The notes under the pieces: model-generated
The model's input: the letters and a program-made list of their open reading frames with translations, nothing else
What the model was told of the DNA's origin: nothing
Database searches by the model: none
Source: Burkholderiales bacterium
GTDB lineage: Bacteria > Pseudomonadota > Gammaproteobacteria > Burkholderiales > SG8-41
Length of the DNA stretch: 64,000 bases
Assembly: GCA_036262035.1 (NCBI GenBank)
Contig: DATAJS010000031.1
Location: forward strand, 310,001-374,000
Reading direction: 5' to 3'
Translations under genes and position numbers: made by a program
Shown: positions 8,524 through 16,919 of the stretch, in pieces
Numbering within the stretch: position 1 is the stretch's first letter
How the letters are laid out: each line of letters opens with the position of its first letter

Positions 8524-9738
8524 ATGTCTCACCTGATGAACACCTACGCGAGGCTCCCGGTCGCTTTCGAGCGGGGCGAGGGATCGTGGCTGTGGGATCT
8601 GCAAGGCAGACGTTACCTCGACGCGCTCGCCGGCGTCGCCGTCTGCGGCCTGGGACACGCCCACCCGCGCCTCACGCGCGCGCTGCAAAAACAGGTCGCG
8701 ACGCTCATCCACACCTCCAACATCTACGAGATCGATCTCCAGTCGAAGCTCGCCGACCGCCTCGCCGCCATCTCCGGCATGGAGACGGTGTTCTTCTGCA
8801 ACTCGGGGTGTGAAGCGAACGAAGCGGCGATCAAGCTCGCGCGGCTGTACGGCCACAAGAAAGGTATCGAAGCCCCCGCGATCGTCGTGATGGAGCAGTC
8901 CTTCCACGGCCGTACCATGGCGACGCTCACCGCGACCGGCAGCCGCAAGGTGCAGGCGGGGTTCGAGCCGCTGCTGTCCGGTTTCGTGCGGGCGCCGTTC
9001 GACGATCTCGAAGCGGTGCGCCGCGTCGCTGCCGGCAACCGCAGCGTCGTCGCGGTGCTCGTCGAGCTCGTCCAGGGCGAAGGCGGCGTCAACGTGTGCA
9101 GCCCCGAGTACCTGAACGGCCTGCGTGAGATCTGCGATCAGAACGAGTGGCTGCTCATGCTCGACGAAGTGCAGACCGGCACGGGTCGCACCGGGAAGTG
9201 GTTCGCGTACCAGCATTCCGGCGTGCAACCCGACGTCGTCACCCTCGCCAAAGGCCTCGGCAACGGAGTGCCCATCGGCACCTGCATGGCCGCCGGCGTG
9301 GCGGCGACGCTTTTTACGGCGGGCAAGCACGGCTCGACCTTCGGCGGCAATCCGCTCGCGTGCGCGGCCGGCCTGGAGACGCTCGCCATCATCGAGGAAG
9401 ACGGTCTCATGCAGAACGCCGTCGAGATCGGCGATTACATCCGCGGCGAGCTGCGCGCCCACCTCTCCGGCATCCCCGGCGTGAAGGACGTGCGCGGCGT
9501 CGGCATGATGGTCGGCGTCGAGCTCGCATTCCCCTGCGGCGAGCTCGTCACCCGCGCGCTTGCTGCAGGGCTCTTGATCAACGTCACGAACGATACCGTC
9601 GTGCGCCTGCTGCCGCCGCTCATCTACACGCGCGAGGAAGCGCGCATGCTGCTCGACATGCTCGTTCCGCTCATCCAGGAATACGTGGCCGAGCAGACCG
9701 CGGCAGGCACGCCTCAGGCGGCTTCGCACGCGGCCTGA
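8524..9738 (+). CDS. argD: Acetylornithine aminotransferase
   Basis: PLP-dependent class III aminotransferase converting N-acetylglutamate semialdehyde to N-acetylornithine in arginine biosynthesis (and often the DapC step of lysine synthesis). 404 aa; PLP-lysine K243 in T-L-A-K-G-L-G-N-G, cofactor-binding D214-E-V-Q, and N-S-G-C-E-A-N-E near residue 93-100. ATG 8524 (M-S-H-L-M-N-T-Y-A-R) is the family N-terminus and has AGAGG upstream. It is 16 bp upstream of argF, so the two form an operon with argG. Confidence 0.95.
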   Translation: MSHLMNTYARLPVAFERGEGSWLWDLQGRRYLDALAGVAVCGLGHAHPRLTRALQKQVATLIHTSNIYEIDLQSKLADRLAAISGMETVFFCNSGCEANEAAIKLARLYGHKKGIEAPAIVVMEQSFHGRTMATLTATGSRKVQAGFEPLLSGFVRAPFDDLEAVRRVAAGNRSVVAVLVELVQGEGGVNVCSPEYLNGLREICDQNEWLLMLDEVQTGTGRTGKWFAYQHSGVQPDVVTLAKGLGNGVPIGTCMAAGVAATLFTAGKHGSTFGGNPLACAAGLETLAIIEEDGLMQNAVEIGDYIRGELRAHLSGIPGVKDVRGVGMMVGVELAFPCGELVTRALAAGLLINVTNDTVVRLLPPLIYTREEARMLLDMLVPLIQEYVAEQTAAGTPQAASHAA

Positions 9739-9754
9739 TCGCCATCGACGCACC

Positions 9755-10675
9755 ATGGCAGTCAGGCACTTTCTACAGCTCAAGGATTTCAGCCGCGAGG
9801 AGTTCCACCACCTCTTCGCGCGCACGCGCTCGATCAAGGAGCGCTTCAAGCGCTACGAGCCCTACCGTCCGCTGCACGACCGGACGCTGGCGATGGTGTT
9901 CGAAAAGCATTCGACCCGCACCCGCGTCTCGTTCGAAGCGGGCATGCACCAGCTCGGCGGCTCGGTGATCACGCTGATGACGCGCGACACCCAGCTCGGC
10001 CGCGGCGAGCCGATCGAAGACGTGGCGCGAGTCATCACGCGCATGGTCGACATCGTGATGATCCGCACCTTCGAGCAGGCGATCATCGAGCAGTTCGCGA
10101 AGCATTCGCGCGTGCCGGTGATCAACGGGCTCACGAACGAATATCACCCGTGCCAGATCATGGGCGACATCTACACGTTCATCGAGCACCGCGGCGACAT
10201 CCGCGGCAAGACGGTGGCGTGGATCGGCGACTCCAACAACGTCTGCAACACCTGGCTGCAGGCCGCCGAGCTCTTCGATTTCAACGTGCACGTGTCCACC
10301 CCGCCGGGCTACGAAGTCGAGCCCGAGCGCGCGGGACTCTACGGCACCGACCACTACGAAGAATTCGCCGATCCTATGGAGGCGGTGAAGGGCGTCGACC
10401 TCATCACCACCGACGTCTGGACGAGCATGGGTTTCGAAGCCGAGAACGCGCAGAGAAAGCGCGCCTTCGAAGACTGGCAGGTCGACGGCGACATGATGCG
10501 CGCGGCGAAGAAGGACGCGCTCTTCATGCACTGCCTTCCCGCGCACCGCGGCGAGGAAGTCGCTGCCGACGTCATCGACGGTCCCAACAGCGTGGTCTGG
10601 GACGAGGCGGAGAACCGGCTGCACACGCAGAAAGCGCTGATGGAGTTCCTGCTCCTCGGCAAGGTCGACTCATGA
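9755..10675 (+). CDS. argF: Ornithine carbamoyltransferase
   Basis: Condenses ornithine with carbamoyl phosphate to citrulline. 306 aa, the standard length. The carbamoyl-phosphate loop S-T-R-T-R is at residues 53-57, H-P-C-Q near 130 (E-Y-H-P-C-Q-I-M-G-D), and the ornithine-binding H-C-L-P-A-H-R-G-E-E near the C-terminus. Second gene of argD-argF-argG; 117 bp separate it from argG. Confidence 0.97.
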   Translation: MAVRHFLQLKDFSREEFHHLFARTRSIKERFKRYEPYRPLHDRTLAMVFEKHSTRTRVSFEAGMHQLGGSVITLMTRDTQLGRGEPIEDVARVITRMVDIVMIRTFEQAIIEQFAKHSRVPVINGLTNEYHPCQIMGDIYTFIEHRGDIRGKTVAWIGDSNNVCNTWLQAAELFDFNVHVSTPPGYEVEPERAGLYGTDHYEEFADPMEAVKGVDLITTDVWTSMGFEAENAQRKRAFEDWQVDGDMMRAAKKDALFMHCLPAHRGEEVAADVIDGPNSVVWDEAENRLHTQKALMEFLLLGKVDS

Positions 10676-10792
10676 GGCTCCTCACGCAGCGACGACGACG
10701 TCGCATCTGACGCCCCTTCGTATTCCGCGGCCGGGCGGGCGCGGCAGCGCCGCGCGTCCGATGCATACCTCATTCACATCAAGAGAAGCGCC

Positions 10793-12016
10793 ATGAGCGA
10801 AATCAAGAAAGTCGTGCTCGCCTATTCGGGCGGGCTGGATACCTCGGTCATCCTGAAATGGCTGCAGGACGTCTACGAGTGCGAGGTCGTCACTTTCACC
10901 GCCGATATCGGCCAGGGCGAGGAAGTCGAGCCCGCGCGCGCCAAGGCGCAGGCCGCGGGCGTGAAGCAGATCTTCATCGACGACCTGCGCGAAGAGTTCG
11001 TGCGCGATTTCGTGTTCCCGATGTTCCGTGCGAACACCCTCTACGAAGGCGAGTACCTGCTCGGCACCTCGATCGCGCGCCCGCTCATCGCCAAGCGCCT
11101 CATCGACATCGCGCGCGAGACCGGCGCCGACGCCATCTCGCACGGCGCGACCGGCAAGGGCAACGATCAGGTCCGCTTCGAGCTCGGTGCGTACGCGCTC
11201 ATGCCGAACGTCAAGATCATCGCGCCGTGGCGCGAATGGGACCTGCTCTCGCGCGAGAAGCTCCTCGACTACGCCGAGAAGCACGGCATCCCGGTCGACT
11301 ACAAGAAAAAGGCCGGACAGGCGCCGTATTCCATGGACGCCAACCTGCTGCACATCTCGTACGAAGGCGGCATCCTCGAGGACCCGAACTTCGAGCCCGA
11401 GGACTCGATGTGGCGCATCACGGTCTCGCCCGAGAAAGCGCCGGACAAGCCCGAGCACGTCGAGCTCCAGTACCAGCGCGGCGACATCGTCGCGGTGAAC
11501 GGCAAGCCGATGAGTCCGGCCGAAGTGCTGACCGAGCTCAACCGCCTCGGCGGCGCGCACGGTATCGGCCGTCTCGACCTCGTCGAGAACCGCTACGTCG
11601 GCATGAAGTCGCGCGGCTGCTACGAAACACCCGGCGGGACGATCATGCTGAAGGCGCATCGCGCCATGGAGTCGATCACGGTCGACCGCGAAGTGCTAGC
11701 GCTCAAGGACGATCTCATGCCGCGCTACGCGCGCATGATCTACAACGGCTACTGGTTCAGCCCGGAGCGTCAGCTTCTCCAGAAGCTGATCGACGAATCG
11801 CAGAACACCGTCAACGGCGTCGTGCGCCTCAAGCTCTACAAGGGCACCGTGATGACGGTCGGGCGTTCGTCGGAGACCGATTCGCTGTTCGACCCCGCGA
11901 TCTCGACGTTCGAGGACGATAAAGGCGCTTACGACCAGGCCGACGCCGCGGGCTTCATCCGCCTGAACGCACTGCGGATGCGGATCGCCGCGAACCAGAA
12001 AAACCGCCGCGCGTAA
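10793..12016 (+). CDS. argG: Argininosuccinate synthase
   Basis: ATP-dependent ligation of citrulline and aspartate. 407 aa; the N-type ATP-pyrophosphatase P-loop A-Y-S-G-G-L-D-T-S lies at residues 10-18, followed by the G-K-G-N-D-Q citrulline/aspartate site and the family's C-terminal tetramerisation helix. An AAGAGAAG ribosome-binding site precedes ATG 10793. Last gene of the local arginine set; a terminator follows at 12038-12082. Confidence 0.97.
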   Translation: MSEIKKVVLAYSGGLDTSVILKWLQDVYECEVVTFTADIGQGEEVEPARAKAQAAGVKQIFIDDLREEFVRDFVFPMFRANTLYEGEYLLGTSIARPLIAKRLIDIARETGADAISHGATGKGNDQVRFELGAYALMPNVKIIAPWREWDLLSREKLLDYAEKHGIPVDYKKKAGQAPYSMDANLLHISYEGGILEDPNFEPEDSMWRITVSPEKAPDKPEHVELQYQRGDIVAVNGKPMSPAEVLTELNRLGGAHGIGRLDLVENRYVGMKSRGCYETPGGTIMLKAHRAMESITVDREVLALKDDLMPRYARMIYNGYWFSPERQLLQKLIDESQNTVNGVVRLKLYKGTVMTVGRSSETDSLFDPAISTFEDDKGAYDQADAAGFIRLNALRMRIAANQKNRRA

Positions 12017-12037
12017 AGCACGATTCGCGAAGGGCGC

Positions 12038-12082
12038 GCGCCGGGGCAAGCAAATTGCTGCGGTCGGCGCGAGCCTTTTTTT
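12038..12082 (+). terminator. Intrinsic terminator after argG
   Basis: Outer stem GCGCCG (12038-12043) pairs with CGGCGC (12065-12070); an inner AGCAA/TTGCT pairing extends it, and a run of seven T follows at 12076-12082. Confidence 0.6.
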
Positions 12083-12176
12083 CGTGCCGGAGCGGCGGAA
12101 TTCTTGCGGTTTGCTCCCGCGGCGGATACCTTCGATTATGTCGCCGTCCTCGGGGCGATTCGGCGTCAGGTGAGAG

Positions 12177-12755
12177 ATGACTACCATAGCGGTCGTAAGA
12201 AAAAACGGCTACGCCGCGATCGCCGCGGATACGATGACCAAGTGGGGCTCGGGTAAGGAAACCGCGAGCTACATCGTCAATCACGGCAAGATTTTCCGCG
12301 TCGGCAACACTTACCTCGGCGTCACCGGCAACGCCACTTTCCAGACCATCCTGCGGGACTACTTCGCGCGGCCTCGCGTCTACGCGCGCTTCGACAGCCC
12401 GCTGGAGATCTTCAAGACGTGGCAGAAGCTGCACACGGTGCTCAAGCAGGACTACTTCCTCGTTCCCGGGCACGGCGAAGACGACGCGATCGAATCGTCG
12501 CGTATGGACGTGCTCATCATGAATGCGTCCGGCATATTCGGTATCGCCGCCCACCGCACCGTGCAGGAGTTCGCGAAGTTCTACGCGTTCGGGAGCGGCG
12601 GCGATATCGCGCTCGGCGTGATGTACGCGACCTACGACGATTCCAAGCGCTCGGCCGAACAGATCGCGCGGCATGCGATCGAAGGCGCCGCCGAGTTCGA
12701 CGACAGCACCGGCGCGCCCGTCACGTGCTATGCGCTAAAATTGCGCAAGAGCTGA
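12177..12755 (+). CDS. Proteasome-like Ntn-hydrolase, probable betaproteobacterial proteasome homolog (BPH)
   Basis: 192 aa self-compartmentalising N-terminal Thr hydrolase. Removal of Met1 exposes T-T-I-A-V-V, the catalytic pattern of HslV and proteasome beta subunits. Counting from that Thr, the conserved Asp is at position 17 (I-A-A-D) and a Lys in H-G-K-I-F-R-V at 37 matches catalytic Lys33 of HslV. It is longer than HslV (about 175 aa), has no hslU beside it, and is shorter than Anbu (about 240 aa). The best match I know is BPH, a double-ring protease described from betaproteobacteria. A possible promoter TTGCGG-N17-TACCTT lies at 12104-12132. Substrates and any ATPase partner are unknown. 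Confidence 0.75.
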   Translation: MTTIAVVRKNGYAAIAADTMTKWGSGKETASYIVNHGKIFRVGNTYLGVTGNATFQTILRDYFARPRVYARFDSPLEIFKTWQKLHTVLKQDYFLVPGHGEDDAIESSRMDVLIMNASGIFGIAAHRTVQEFAKFYAFGSGGDIALGVMYATYDDSKRSAEQIARHAIEGAAEFDDSTGAPVTCYALKLRKS

Positions 12756-12807
12756 TCATCACCGCGTCGCGCGAGCGGCGCTCCACGAAATACAGGGGAG
12801 ACACGCG

Positions 12808-13299
12808 ATGCCTTCGTTCGACATCGTCTCCGAAGTGAATCAGGTCGAGGTGCACAATGCGCTCGACCAGACAAACAAGGAAATCACCAACCGCTTCGAC
12901 TTCAAGGGCTCGGACGCGCGCGTCGAGCTCAGCGAGAAGGAGAAGGTCCTCACCGTCTACGCCGACGACGACTTCAAGCTCGGCCAGGTGCTGGACGTGC
13001 TGACGGGCAAGCTCGCCAAGCGCGGCGTCGACGTGCGCTGCCTGAAGACCGGCGAGATCGACAAGGTCAGCGGCAACAAGGTCAAGCAGACCGTCGCCGT
13101 GCGCGAGGGTGTCGAACAGGACCTCGCGAAGAAGATCGTCAAGCTCATCAAGGACAGCAAGCTCAAGGTCCAGGCGAGCATCCAGGGCGACGCGGTGCGG
13201 GTGTCGGGCGCGAAGAAGGACCTGCTGCAGGAAGCGATCGCGCTCGTGAGGAAGTCGATCACCGACTTCCCGCTGCAGTTCAAGAACTTCAGGGATTGA
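12808..13299 (+). CDS. yajQ: YajQ family nucleotide-binding protein
   Basis: 163 aa, the exact usual length. Starts [11 protein letters not shown] and contains R-F-D-F-K-G-S-D-A, both hallmarks of YajQ. Two ferredoxin-like lobes are expected; homologues bind cyclic di-GMP and RNA and can act as regulators. AGGGGAG precedes ATG 12808. Its 3' end overlaps the converging amidotransferase gene by 11 bp. Confidence 0.95.
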   Translation: MPSFDIVSEVNQVEVHNALDQTNKEITNRFDFKGSDARVELSEKEKVLTVYADDDFKLGQVLDVLTGKLAKRGVDVRCLKTGEIDKVSGNKVKQTVAVREGVEQDLAKKIVKLIKDSKLKVQASIQGDAVRVSGAKKDLLQEAIALVRKSITDFPLQFKNFRD

Positions 13300-13999
13300 C
13301 CTCGAGACCGCTGACCCAGCGGTCGTAAACCTTGTGCGCTGCTCGATGCAAAGCGTCGACGCGCGCGGCGATGTCGACGCGCATCTGTTCCGGCGTCTGC
13401 ACCGCCGGGCTGAGCGGCAGCGCCTCCTCGATCTCGCGCGCGCCGGTCTCGCACCACGTCTCGATGAGATCTTCGGTCATCTCGACGTGGCATTGCATGC
13501 CGATCGAGTTGCCGACCACGAACCCCTGGTTCGCGCAGTGCGCGCTTCCCCAGATGCGCTCGGCCGCAGGGGGGATCGAGAACGTCTCCCCGTGCCAGTG
13601 ATACGACAGGAACGGCTTCGCGGGCCCCCACTCGCGCGCCTCGGCCGTGGCCGCGACCTGCACTTCGCCCCAGCCGATCTCTTTCACCGCATTGCGCGTA
13701 ACGCGGCCGCCGAGCGCTTTCGACAGCAGCTGCCCGCCGAGGCAATGACCGATCACCGGCACGTCGTTCGCCACGCTCGCGCGCGCGAGCTCGAGCACCG
13801 GCGGAATCCAAGGCAGGTCGTCGTTGACGCTCATCGGTCCGCCCATCATCGCCAGCCCTGAGAACCCACCGAAAGCGGGCAGGACTTCACCTTCATCGAG
13901 CTTCACGAGCCGCCAGGACAGGCCGCGCCCGTCGAGGTACGTGGCAAAATAGCCCGGACCTTCGGTGCGGGCGAAGCGCAGGATGACGATCGGTTTCAT
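13289..13999 (-). CDS. Class I glutamine amidotransferase-like protein
   Basis: 236 aa stand-alone GATase1 domain. The nucleophile elbow is G-H-C-L-G-G-Q with Cys86, the oxyanion region M-M-G-G-P-M-S is at 51-57, and the Cys/His/Glu triad is completed by Q-C-H-V-E. This subfamily resembles the glutaminase part of GMP synthase and gamma-glutamyl-amide hydrolases such as PuuD, but no synthetase domain is attached, so the ammonia acceptor or glutamyl substrate is unknown. Its ATG lies within CATG shared with the start of the gene on the opposite strand, and its 3' end overlaps yajQ. Confidence 0.85.
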   Translation of the reverse strand: MKPIVILRFARTEGPGYFATYLDGRGLSWRLVKLDEGEVLPAFGGFSGLAMMGGPMSVNDDLPWIPPVLELARASVANDVPVIGHCLGGQLLSKALGGRVTRNAVKEIGWGEVQVAATAEAREWGPAKPFLSYHWHGETFSIPPAAERIWGSAHCANQGFVVGNSIGMQCHVEMTEDLIETWCETGAREIEEALPLSPAVQTPEQMRVDIAARVDALHRAAHKVYDRWVSGLEVNP

Positions 14000-14666
14000 G
14001 GCGACGGGTAAACCGGCAAGGCTTTCGAGTTTAGCCGCACTGCTGCTGCTCTTTCAGCTTGCCGCGGACGCCGCCGACATCGCCGTCACCGCGCTCTTCA
14101 ACGGCAAGGCCGTGATCGTCGTCGACAACGGCAAACCGCGCACGCTCTCGGTCGGCGACACGACGCCCGACGGCGTGAAGCTCGTGAGCGCGAGCAGCGA
14201 ATCCGCGGTCGTCGAATATGCCGGCAAGCGGCAGACGCTGCGCCTCGGCGAGGGCACGCGCCTGGGCGCCGGGGCGAGCGCTTCGGCGGGCGGTTCCGGC
14301 CAGGTGACGCTGACCGTCGGCGCCGGCGGACACTTCTGGGCGAACGGCGCGATCAACGGTGTCGCGATCCGCTTCCTCGTCGACACCGGCGCGACTTCGG
14401 TCGCGCTCTCCAGCGAGGCCGCAAAACGCATGGGCTTGAATTACACCGCGGGTACACGCGTGGGCGTGCGCACCGCGAACGCCGTGACCAGCGGCCATCG
14501 TATCGCGCTCGACAGCGTCCGGGTCGGCGACATCACGCTCACCAATGTCGAGGCGCTGGTCCTCGAAGGCCGCTACCCAGAAGAGGCGCTGCTCGGCATG
14601 AGCTTTCTGGGCCGCACGCAGATGAAGCGCGAGGGCGACACCCTTACCTTGGTCCGTCGATACTAG
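13998..14666 (+). CDS. Exported retropepsin-like aspartic protease
   Basis: 222 aa from ATG 13998. An N-terminal hydrophobic segment (residues 8-27, ending A-A-D-A-A) looks like a signal peptide or anchor. The C-terminal half (about 105-222) is a clan AA aspartic protease domain with catalytic F-L-V-D-T-G-A-T-S (Asp129) and a second conserved hydrophobic-glycine block L-L-G-M-S-F-L near the end, as in bacterial TIGR02281-type proteins. The middle region, 30-85, resembles a small beta domain. One active-site Asp per chain implies a homodimer. An alternative start at ATG 13983 has AGG adjacent. Substrate unknown. The stop codon overlaps the stop of the convergent gene. Confidence 0.82.
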   Translation: MATGKPARLSSLAALLLLFQLAADAADIAVTALFNGKAVIVVDNGKPRTLSVGDTTPDGVKLVSASSESAVVEYAGKRQTLRLGEGTRLGAGASASAGGSGQVTLTVGAGGHFWANGAINGVAIRFLVDTGATSVALSSEAAKRMGLNYTAGTRVGVRTANAVTSGHRIALDSVRVGDITLTNVEALVLEGRYPEEALLGMSFLGRTQMKREGDTLTLVRRY

Positions 14667-14920
14667 GACGCCACGCTCTTCGTGACCTCGAGCTCCGGGT
14701 CGTTCTTGAAGACGCCGCGGATGTTCGTGACGGCGAGGAAGATCTGCAGCACGATCAGCGCGTAGGCATCCTGGCTCCAGCCCCACACGCTCCACAGGAC
14801 GTTCGACAGCAGGAACACCCAGAAGCCGAACGTGCGCTTGCGCCGCGAGCGCGCGCCGACGAGCCACGCCGCGGCGATGGTCACCACCATCGCCGGCCAC
14901 TGCAGGAGATCGATATCCAT
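14663..14920 (-). CDS. Small three-helix membrane protein
   Basis: 85 aa with three hydrophobic segments, at about residues 6-22, 32-48 and 53-70, separated by a basic loop (R-S-R-R-K-R). The Trp-rich second helix and the third helix ending N-I-R-G-V-F-K-N give it the look of a single triple-helix unit of the PnuC/SemiSWEET kind, which would have to dimerise to form a channel. This fold assignment is an inference from size and helix pattern only. It is the last gene of the minus-strand ribBA operon, 56 bp downstream of ribBA, and its stop overlaps the converging protease gene. Confidence 0.6.
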   Translation of the reverse strand: MDIDLLQWPAMVVTIAAAWLVGARSRRKRTFGFWVFLLSNVLWSVWGWSQDAYALIVLQIFLAVTNIRGVFKNDPELEVTKSVAS

Positions 14921-14976
14921 TCGGATTGAGCGTTCGGGACCCGGGATTGAGCCCGGGGCAAGACCCGTGCCGCCGC

Positions 14977-16233
14977 CTAGGACTCGGGTTTGTCCGAATC
15001 CGGCGCGTCGCCGACCATCGACAGCAGATGGCCGAACTTCCTGCGCTTGGTCTGGAGGTAAGCCCTGTTGGCGCTGCGCGGCGGCGCTTCGACCGGCACG
15101 CGCTCGACGACCGACAGGCCGTAGTTCTCCAGCGCCTGTACCTTGTCCGGGTTGTTGGTCATGAGCCGGACCTGCCTCACGCCAAGATCGAAAAGGATGT
15201 GCGCGCCGGCGCTGTAGTCGCGCATGTCGGCGGCGAAACCGAGCGCGTGATTGGCTTCGACGGTGTCGTGCCCTTCGTCCTGCAGCGCGTAAGCCCGGAT
15301 CTTGTTGAGTAAACCGATGCCCCGGCCCTCGTCGAACATGTAGACGAGGACACCCGTCCCGACCTGCTCGATCATCGTCATCGCCGCGTCGAGCTGCTCG
15401 CCGCAGTCGCAGCGCTCGGAGCCGAATACGTCGCCGGTAAGACACTGCGAGTGCAGCCGCACCAACGTCGGCTCCCCCGAGCGGATCTCGCCCTTGACCA
15501 GCGCGACGTACAGCGTGCGCTCGAAGCTGTCGGCATACACGATGAGCTTGAACGGGCCTGCCTTGCTCGTCGGCAGCGTGGTCTCGGCGCGACGGCGGAT
15601 CGCCCGCTCGTTCTGCCGGTACGCGACGAGATCGCCGATCCTGAGGATCCTGATGCCGTGCCGCTCGGCGAAGCGCTCGAGCTCGGGCATGCGCGCCATC
15701 GTGCCGTCGTCGTTCATGATTTCGCAGATCACGCCGGCAGGCTTGAGGCCGGCCAAGCGCGCGAGATCGACCGCGGCCTCGGTGTGCCCGGGCCGCGTGA
15801 GCACGCCGCCGTCGAGGGCGCGCAGCGTCTGCAGCCTTCCGGGCCGTATCAGATCCGCCGGGCGTGCGTTGTCGGCGATCGCCACCTGTATCGTACGGGC
15901 GCGGTCCTGCGCCGACATGCCCGACGCCACGCCTTCGCGCGCGTCGATCGGCGTCGCGAACGCGGTCTGGAACTTGGTCGTGTTGACCCGATCGTCGGTG
16001 ATCAGCGAGAGGTCGAGCTGGCGCATGCGCTCTTCGGTGAGCGCGAGTGAGACCAGCCCCCGGCCGTGCGTGGCCATGAAGCTGATCGCCTCGGGCGTCG
16101 CCTTGTCCGCGGCGACGAAGAGATCGCCCTCGTTCTCGCGGTCGGCGCTGTCGACCAGGATCACCATGCGCCCGCGGCGCACGTCGGGCAGCACCTGCTC
16201 GACCACGTATTCGCTCGTCCTGGGCGTGCTCAT
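14977..16233 (-). CDS. ribBA: Bifunctional 3,4-dihydroxy-2-butanone-4-phosphate synthase / GTP cyclohydrolase II
   Basis: Makes both precursors for riboflavin. 418 aa from ATG 16233. The N-terminal RibB domain (residues 1-210) has D-R-E-N-E-G-D-L and R-P-G-H-T-E-A. The C-terminal RibA domain keeps the zinc site C-L-T-G-D-V-F-G-S-E-R-C-D-C and the catalytic F-D-E-G-R-G-I-G stretch, so both halves look active; in many proteobacteria the RibA half is degenerate. It follows folE by 11 bp, putting two GTP cyclohydrolases next to each other in one operon. Confidence 0.94.
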   Translation of the reverse strand: MSTPRTSEYVVEQVLPDVRRGRMVILVDSADRENEGDLFVAADKATPEAISFMATHGRGLVSLALTEERMRQLDLSLITDDRVNTTKFQTAFATPIDAREGVASGMSAQDRARTIQVAIADNARPADLIRPGRLQTLRALDGGVLTRPGHTEAAVDLARLAGLKPAGVICEIMNDDGTMARMPELERFAERHGIRILRIGDLVAYRQNERAIRRRAETTLPTSKAGPFKLIVYADSFERTLYVALVKGEIRSGEPTLVRLHSQCLTGDVFGSERCDCGEQLDAAMTMIEQVGTGVLVYMFDEGRGIGLLNKIRAYALQDEGHDTVEANHALGFAADMRDYSAGAHILFDLGVRQVRLMTNNPDKVQALENYGLSVVERVPVEAPPRSANRAYLQTKRRKFGHLLSMVGDAPDSDKPES

Positions 16234-16244
16234 AGGCGGTGCGG

Positions 16245-16886
16245 TCAAGCCTGCGGCGAGTTTCGCGAGATGAGGCGCATGAACTCGGCGCGCGTCTTCT
16301 CGGTGTTGAACTCGCCGGTGAACGCCGACGTGGTCGCGATCGAATGCTGCTTCTGGATGCCGCGCATGATCATGCACATGTGCTGCGCCTCGATGACGAC
16401 CGCCACGCCCAGCGGCTTCAGCGTCTCCTCGATGCAGTTGCGCACGTCGACCGTGAGACGCTCCTGCACCTGCAGGCGCCGCGCGAAAGCGTCCACCACG
16501 CGCGGGATCTTGGACAATCCGACGATGTAGCCGTTGGGGATGTACGCGACGTGGGCCTTGCCGAAGAAAGGCAGCATGTGGTGCTCGCACAGCGAGTACA
16601 CCTCGATGTCGCGAACGATCACCATCTGCTGGTATTCCTCGCGGAACATCGCGGAGCGCAGGATCTGCGTCGGATCGAGGCCGTAGCCGTGCGTGAGGTA
16701 CTGCAGCGCCTTGGCGACGCGCTCGGGCGTTTTCGCGAGGCCTTCGCGCTGCGGATCCTCCCCGAGCTCTTCGAGCAGGCCGCGCACGCGTTCCGACATG
16801 CGCTCCACCTTCGGCGCGTCGTAGCGGTCGATCTTTTCGTAGCCGTTCGTCTGGTTGTCCTGCGCCATACCGCCTGGCCGATTCAT
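16245..16886 (-). CDS. folE: GTP cyclohydrolase I
   Basis: First step of folate/tetrahydrobiopterin synthesis, GTP to dihydroneopterin triphosphate. 213 aa from ATG 16886; ATG 16868 (M-A-Q-D-N-Q), with AGGCGGT just upstream, is an equally good start. The zinc ligands are in [10 protein letters not shown] and Q-H-M-C-M, and V-G-L-S-K-I-P-R forms part of the GTP site. Between dxs and ribBA in the minus-strand operon. Confidence 0.95.
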   Translation of the reverse strand: MNRPGGMAQDNQTNGYEKIDRYDAPKVERMSERVRGLLEELGEDPQREGLAKTPERVAKALQYLTHGYGLDPTQILRSAMFREEYQQMVIVRDIEVYSLCEHHMLPFFGKAHVAYIPNGYIVGLSKIPRVVDAFARRLQVQERLTVDVRNCIEETLKPLGVAVVIEAQHMCMIMRGIQKQHSIATTSAFTGEFNTEKTRAEFMRLISRNSPQA

Positions 16887-16919
16887 GCGCGTACCGTCTT
16901 GTGAGAGTGGATGGGCATT

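Noticed and set aside
14921-16240. FMN riboswitch at ribBA
   Set aside because: ribBA is inside an operon with only 11 bp after folE, and no FMN-aptamer-like conserved blocks were seen.
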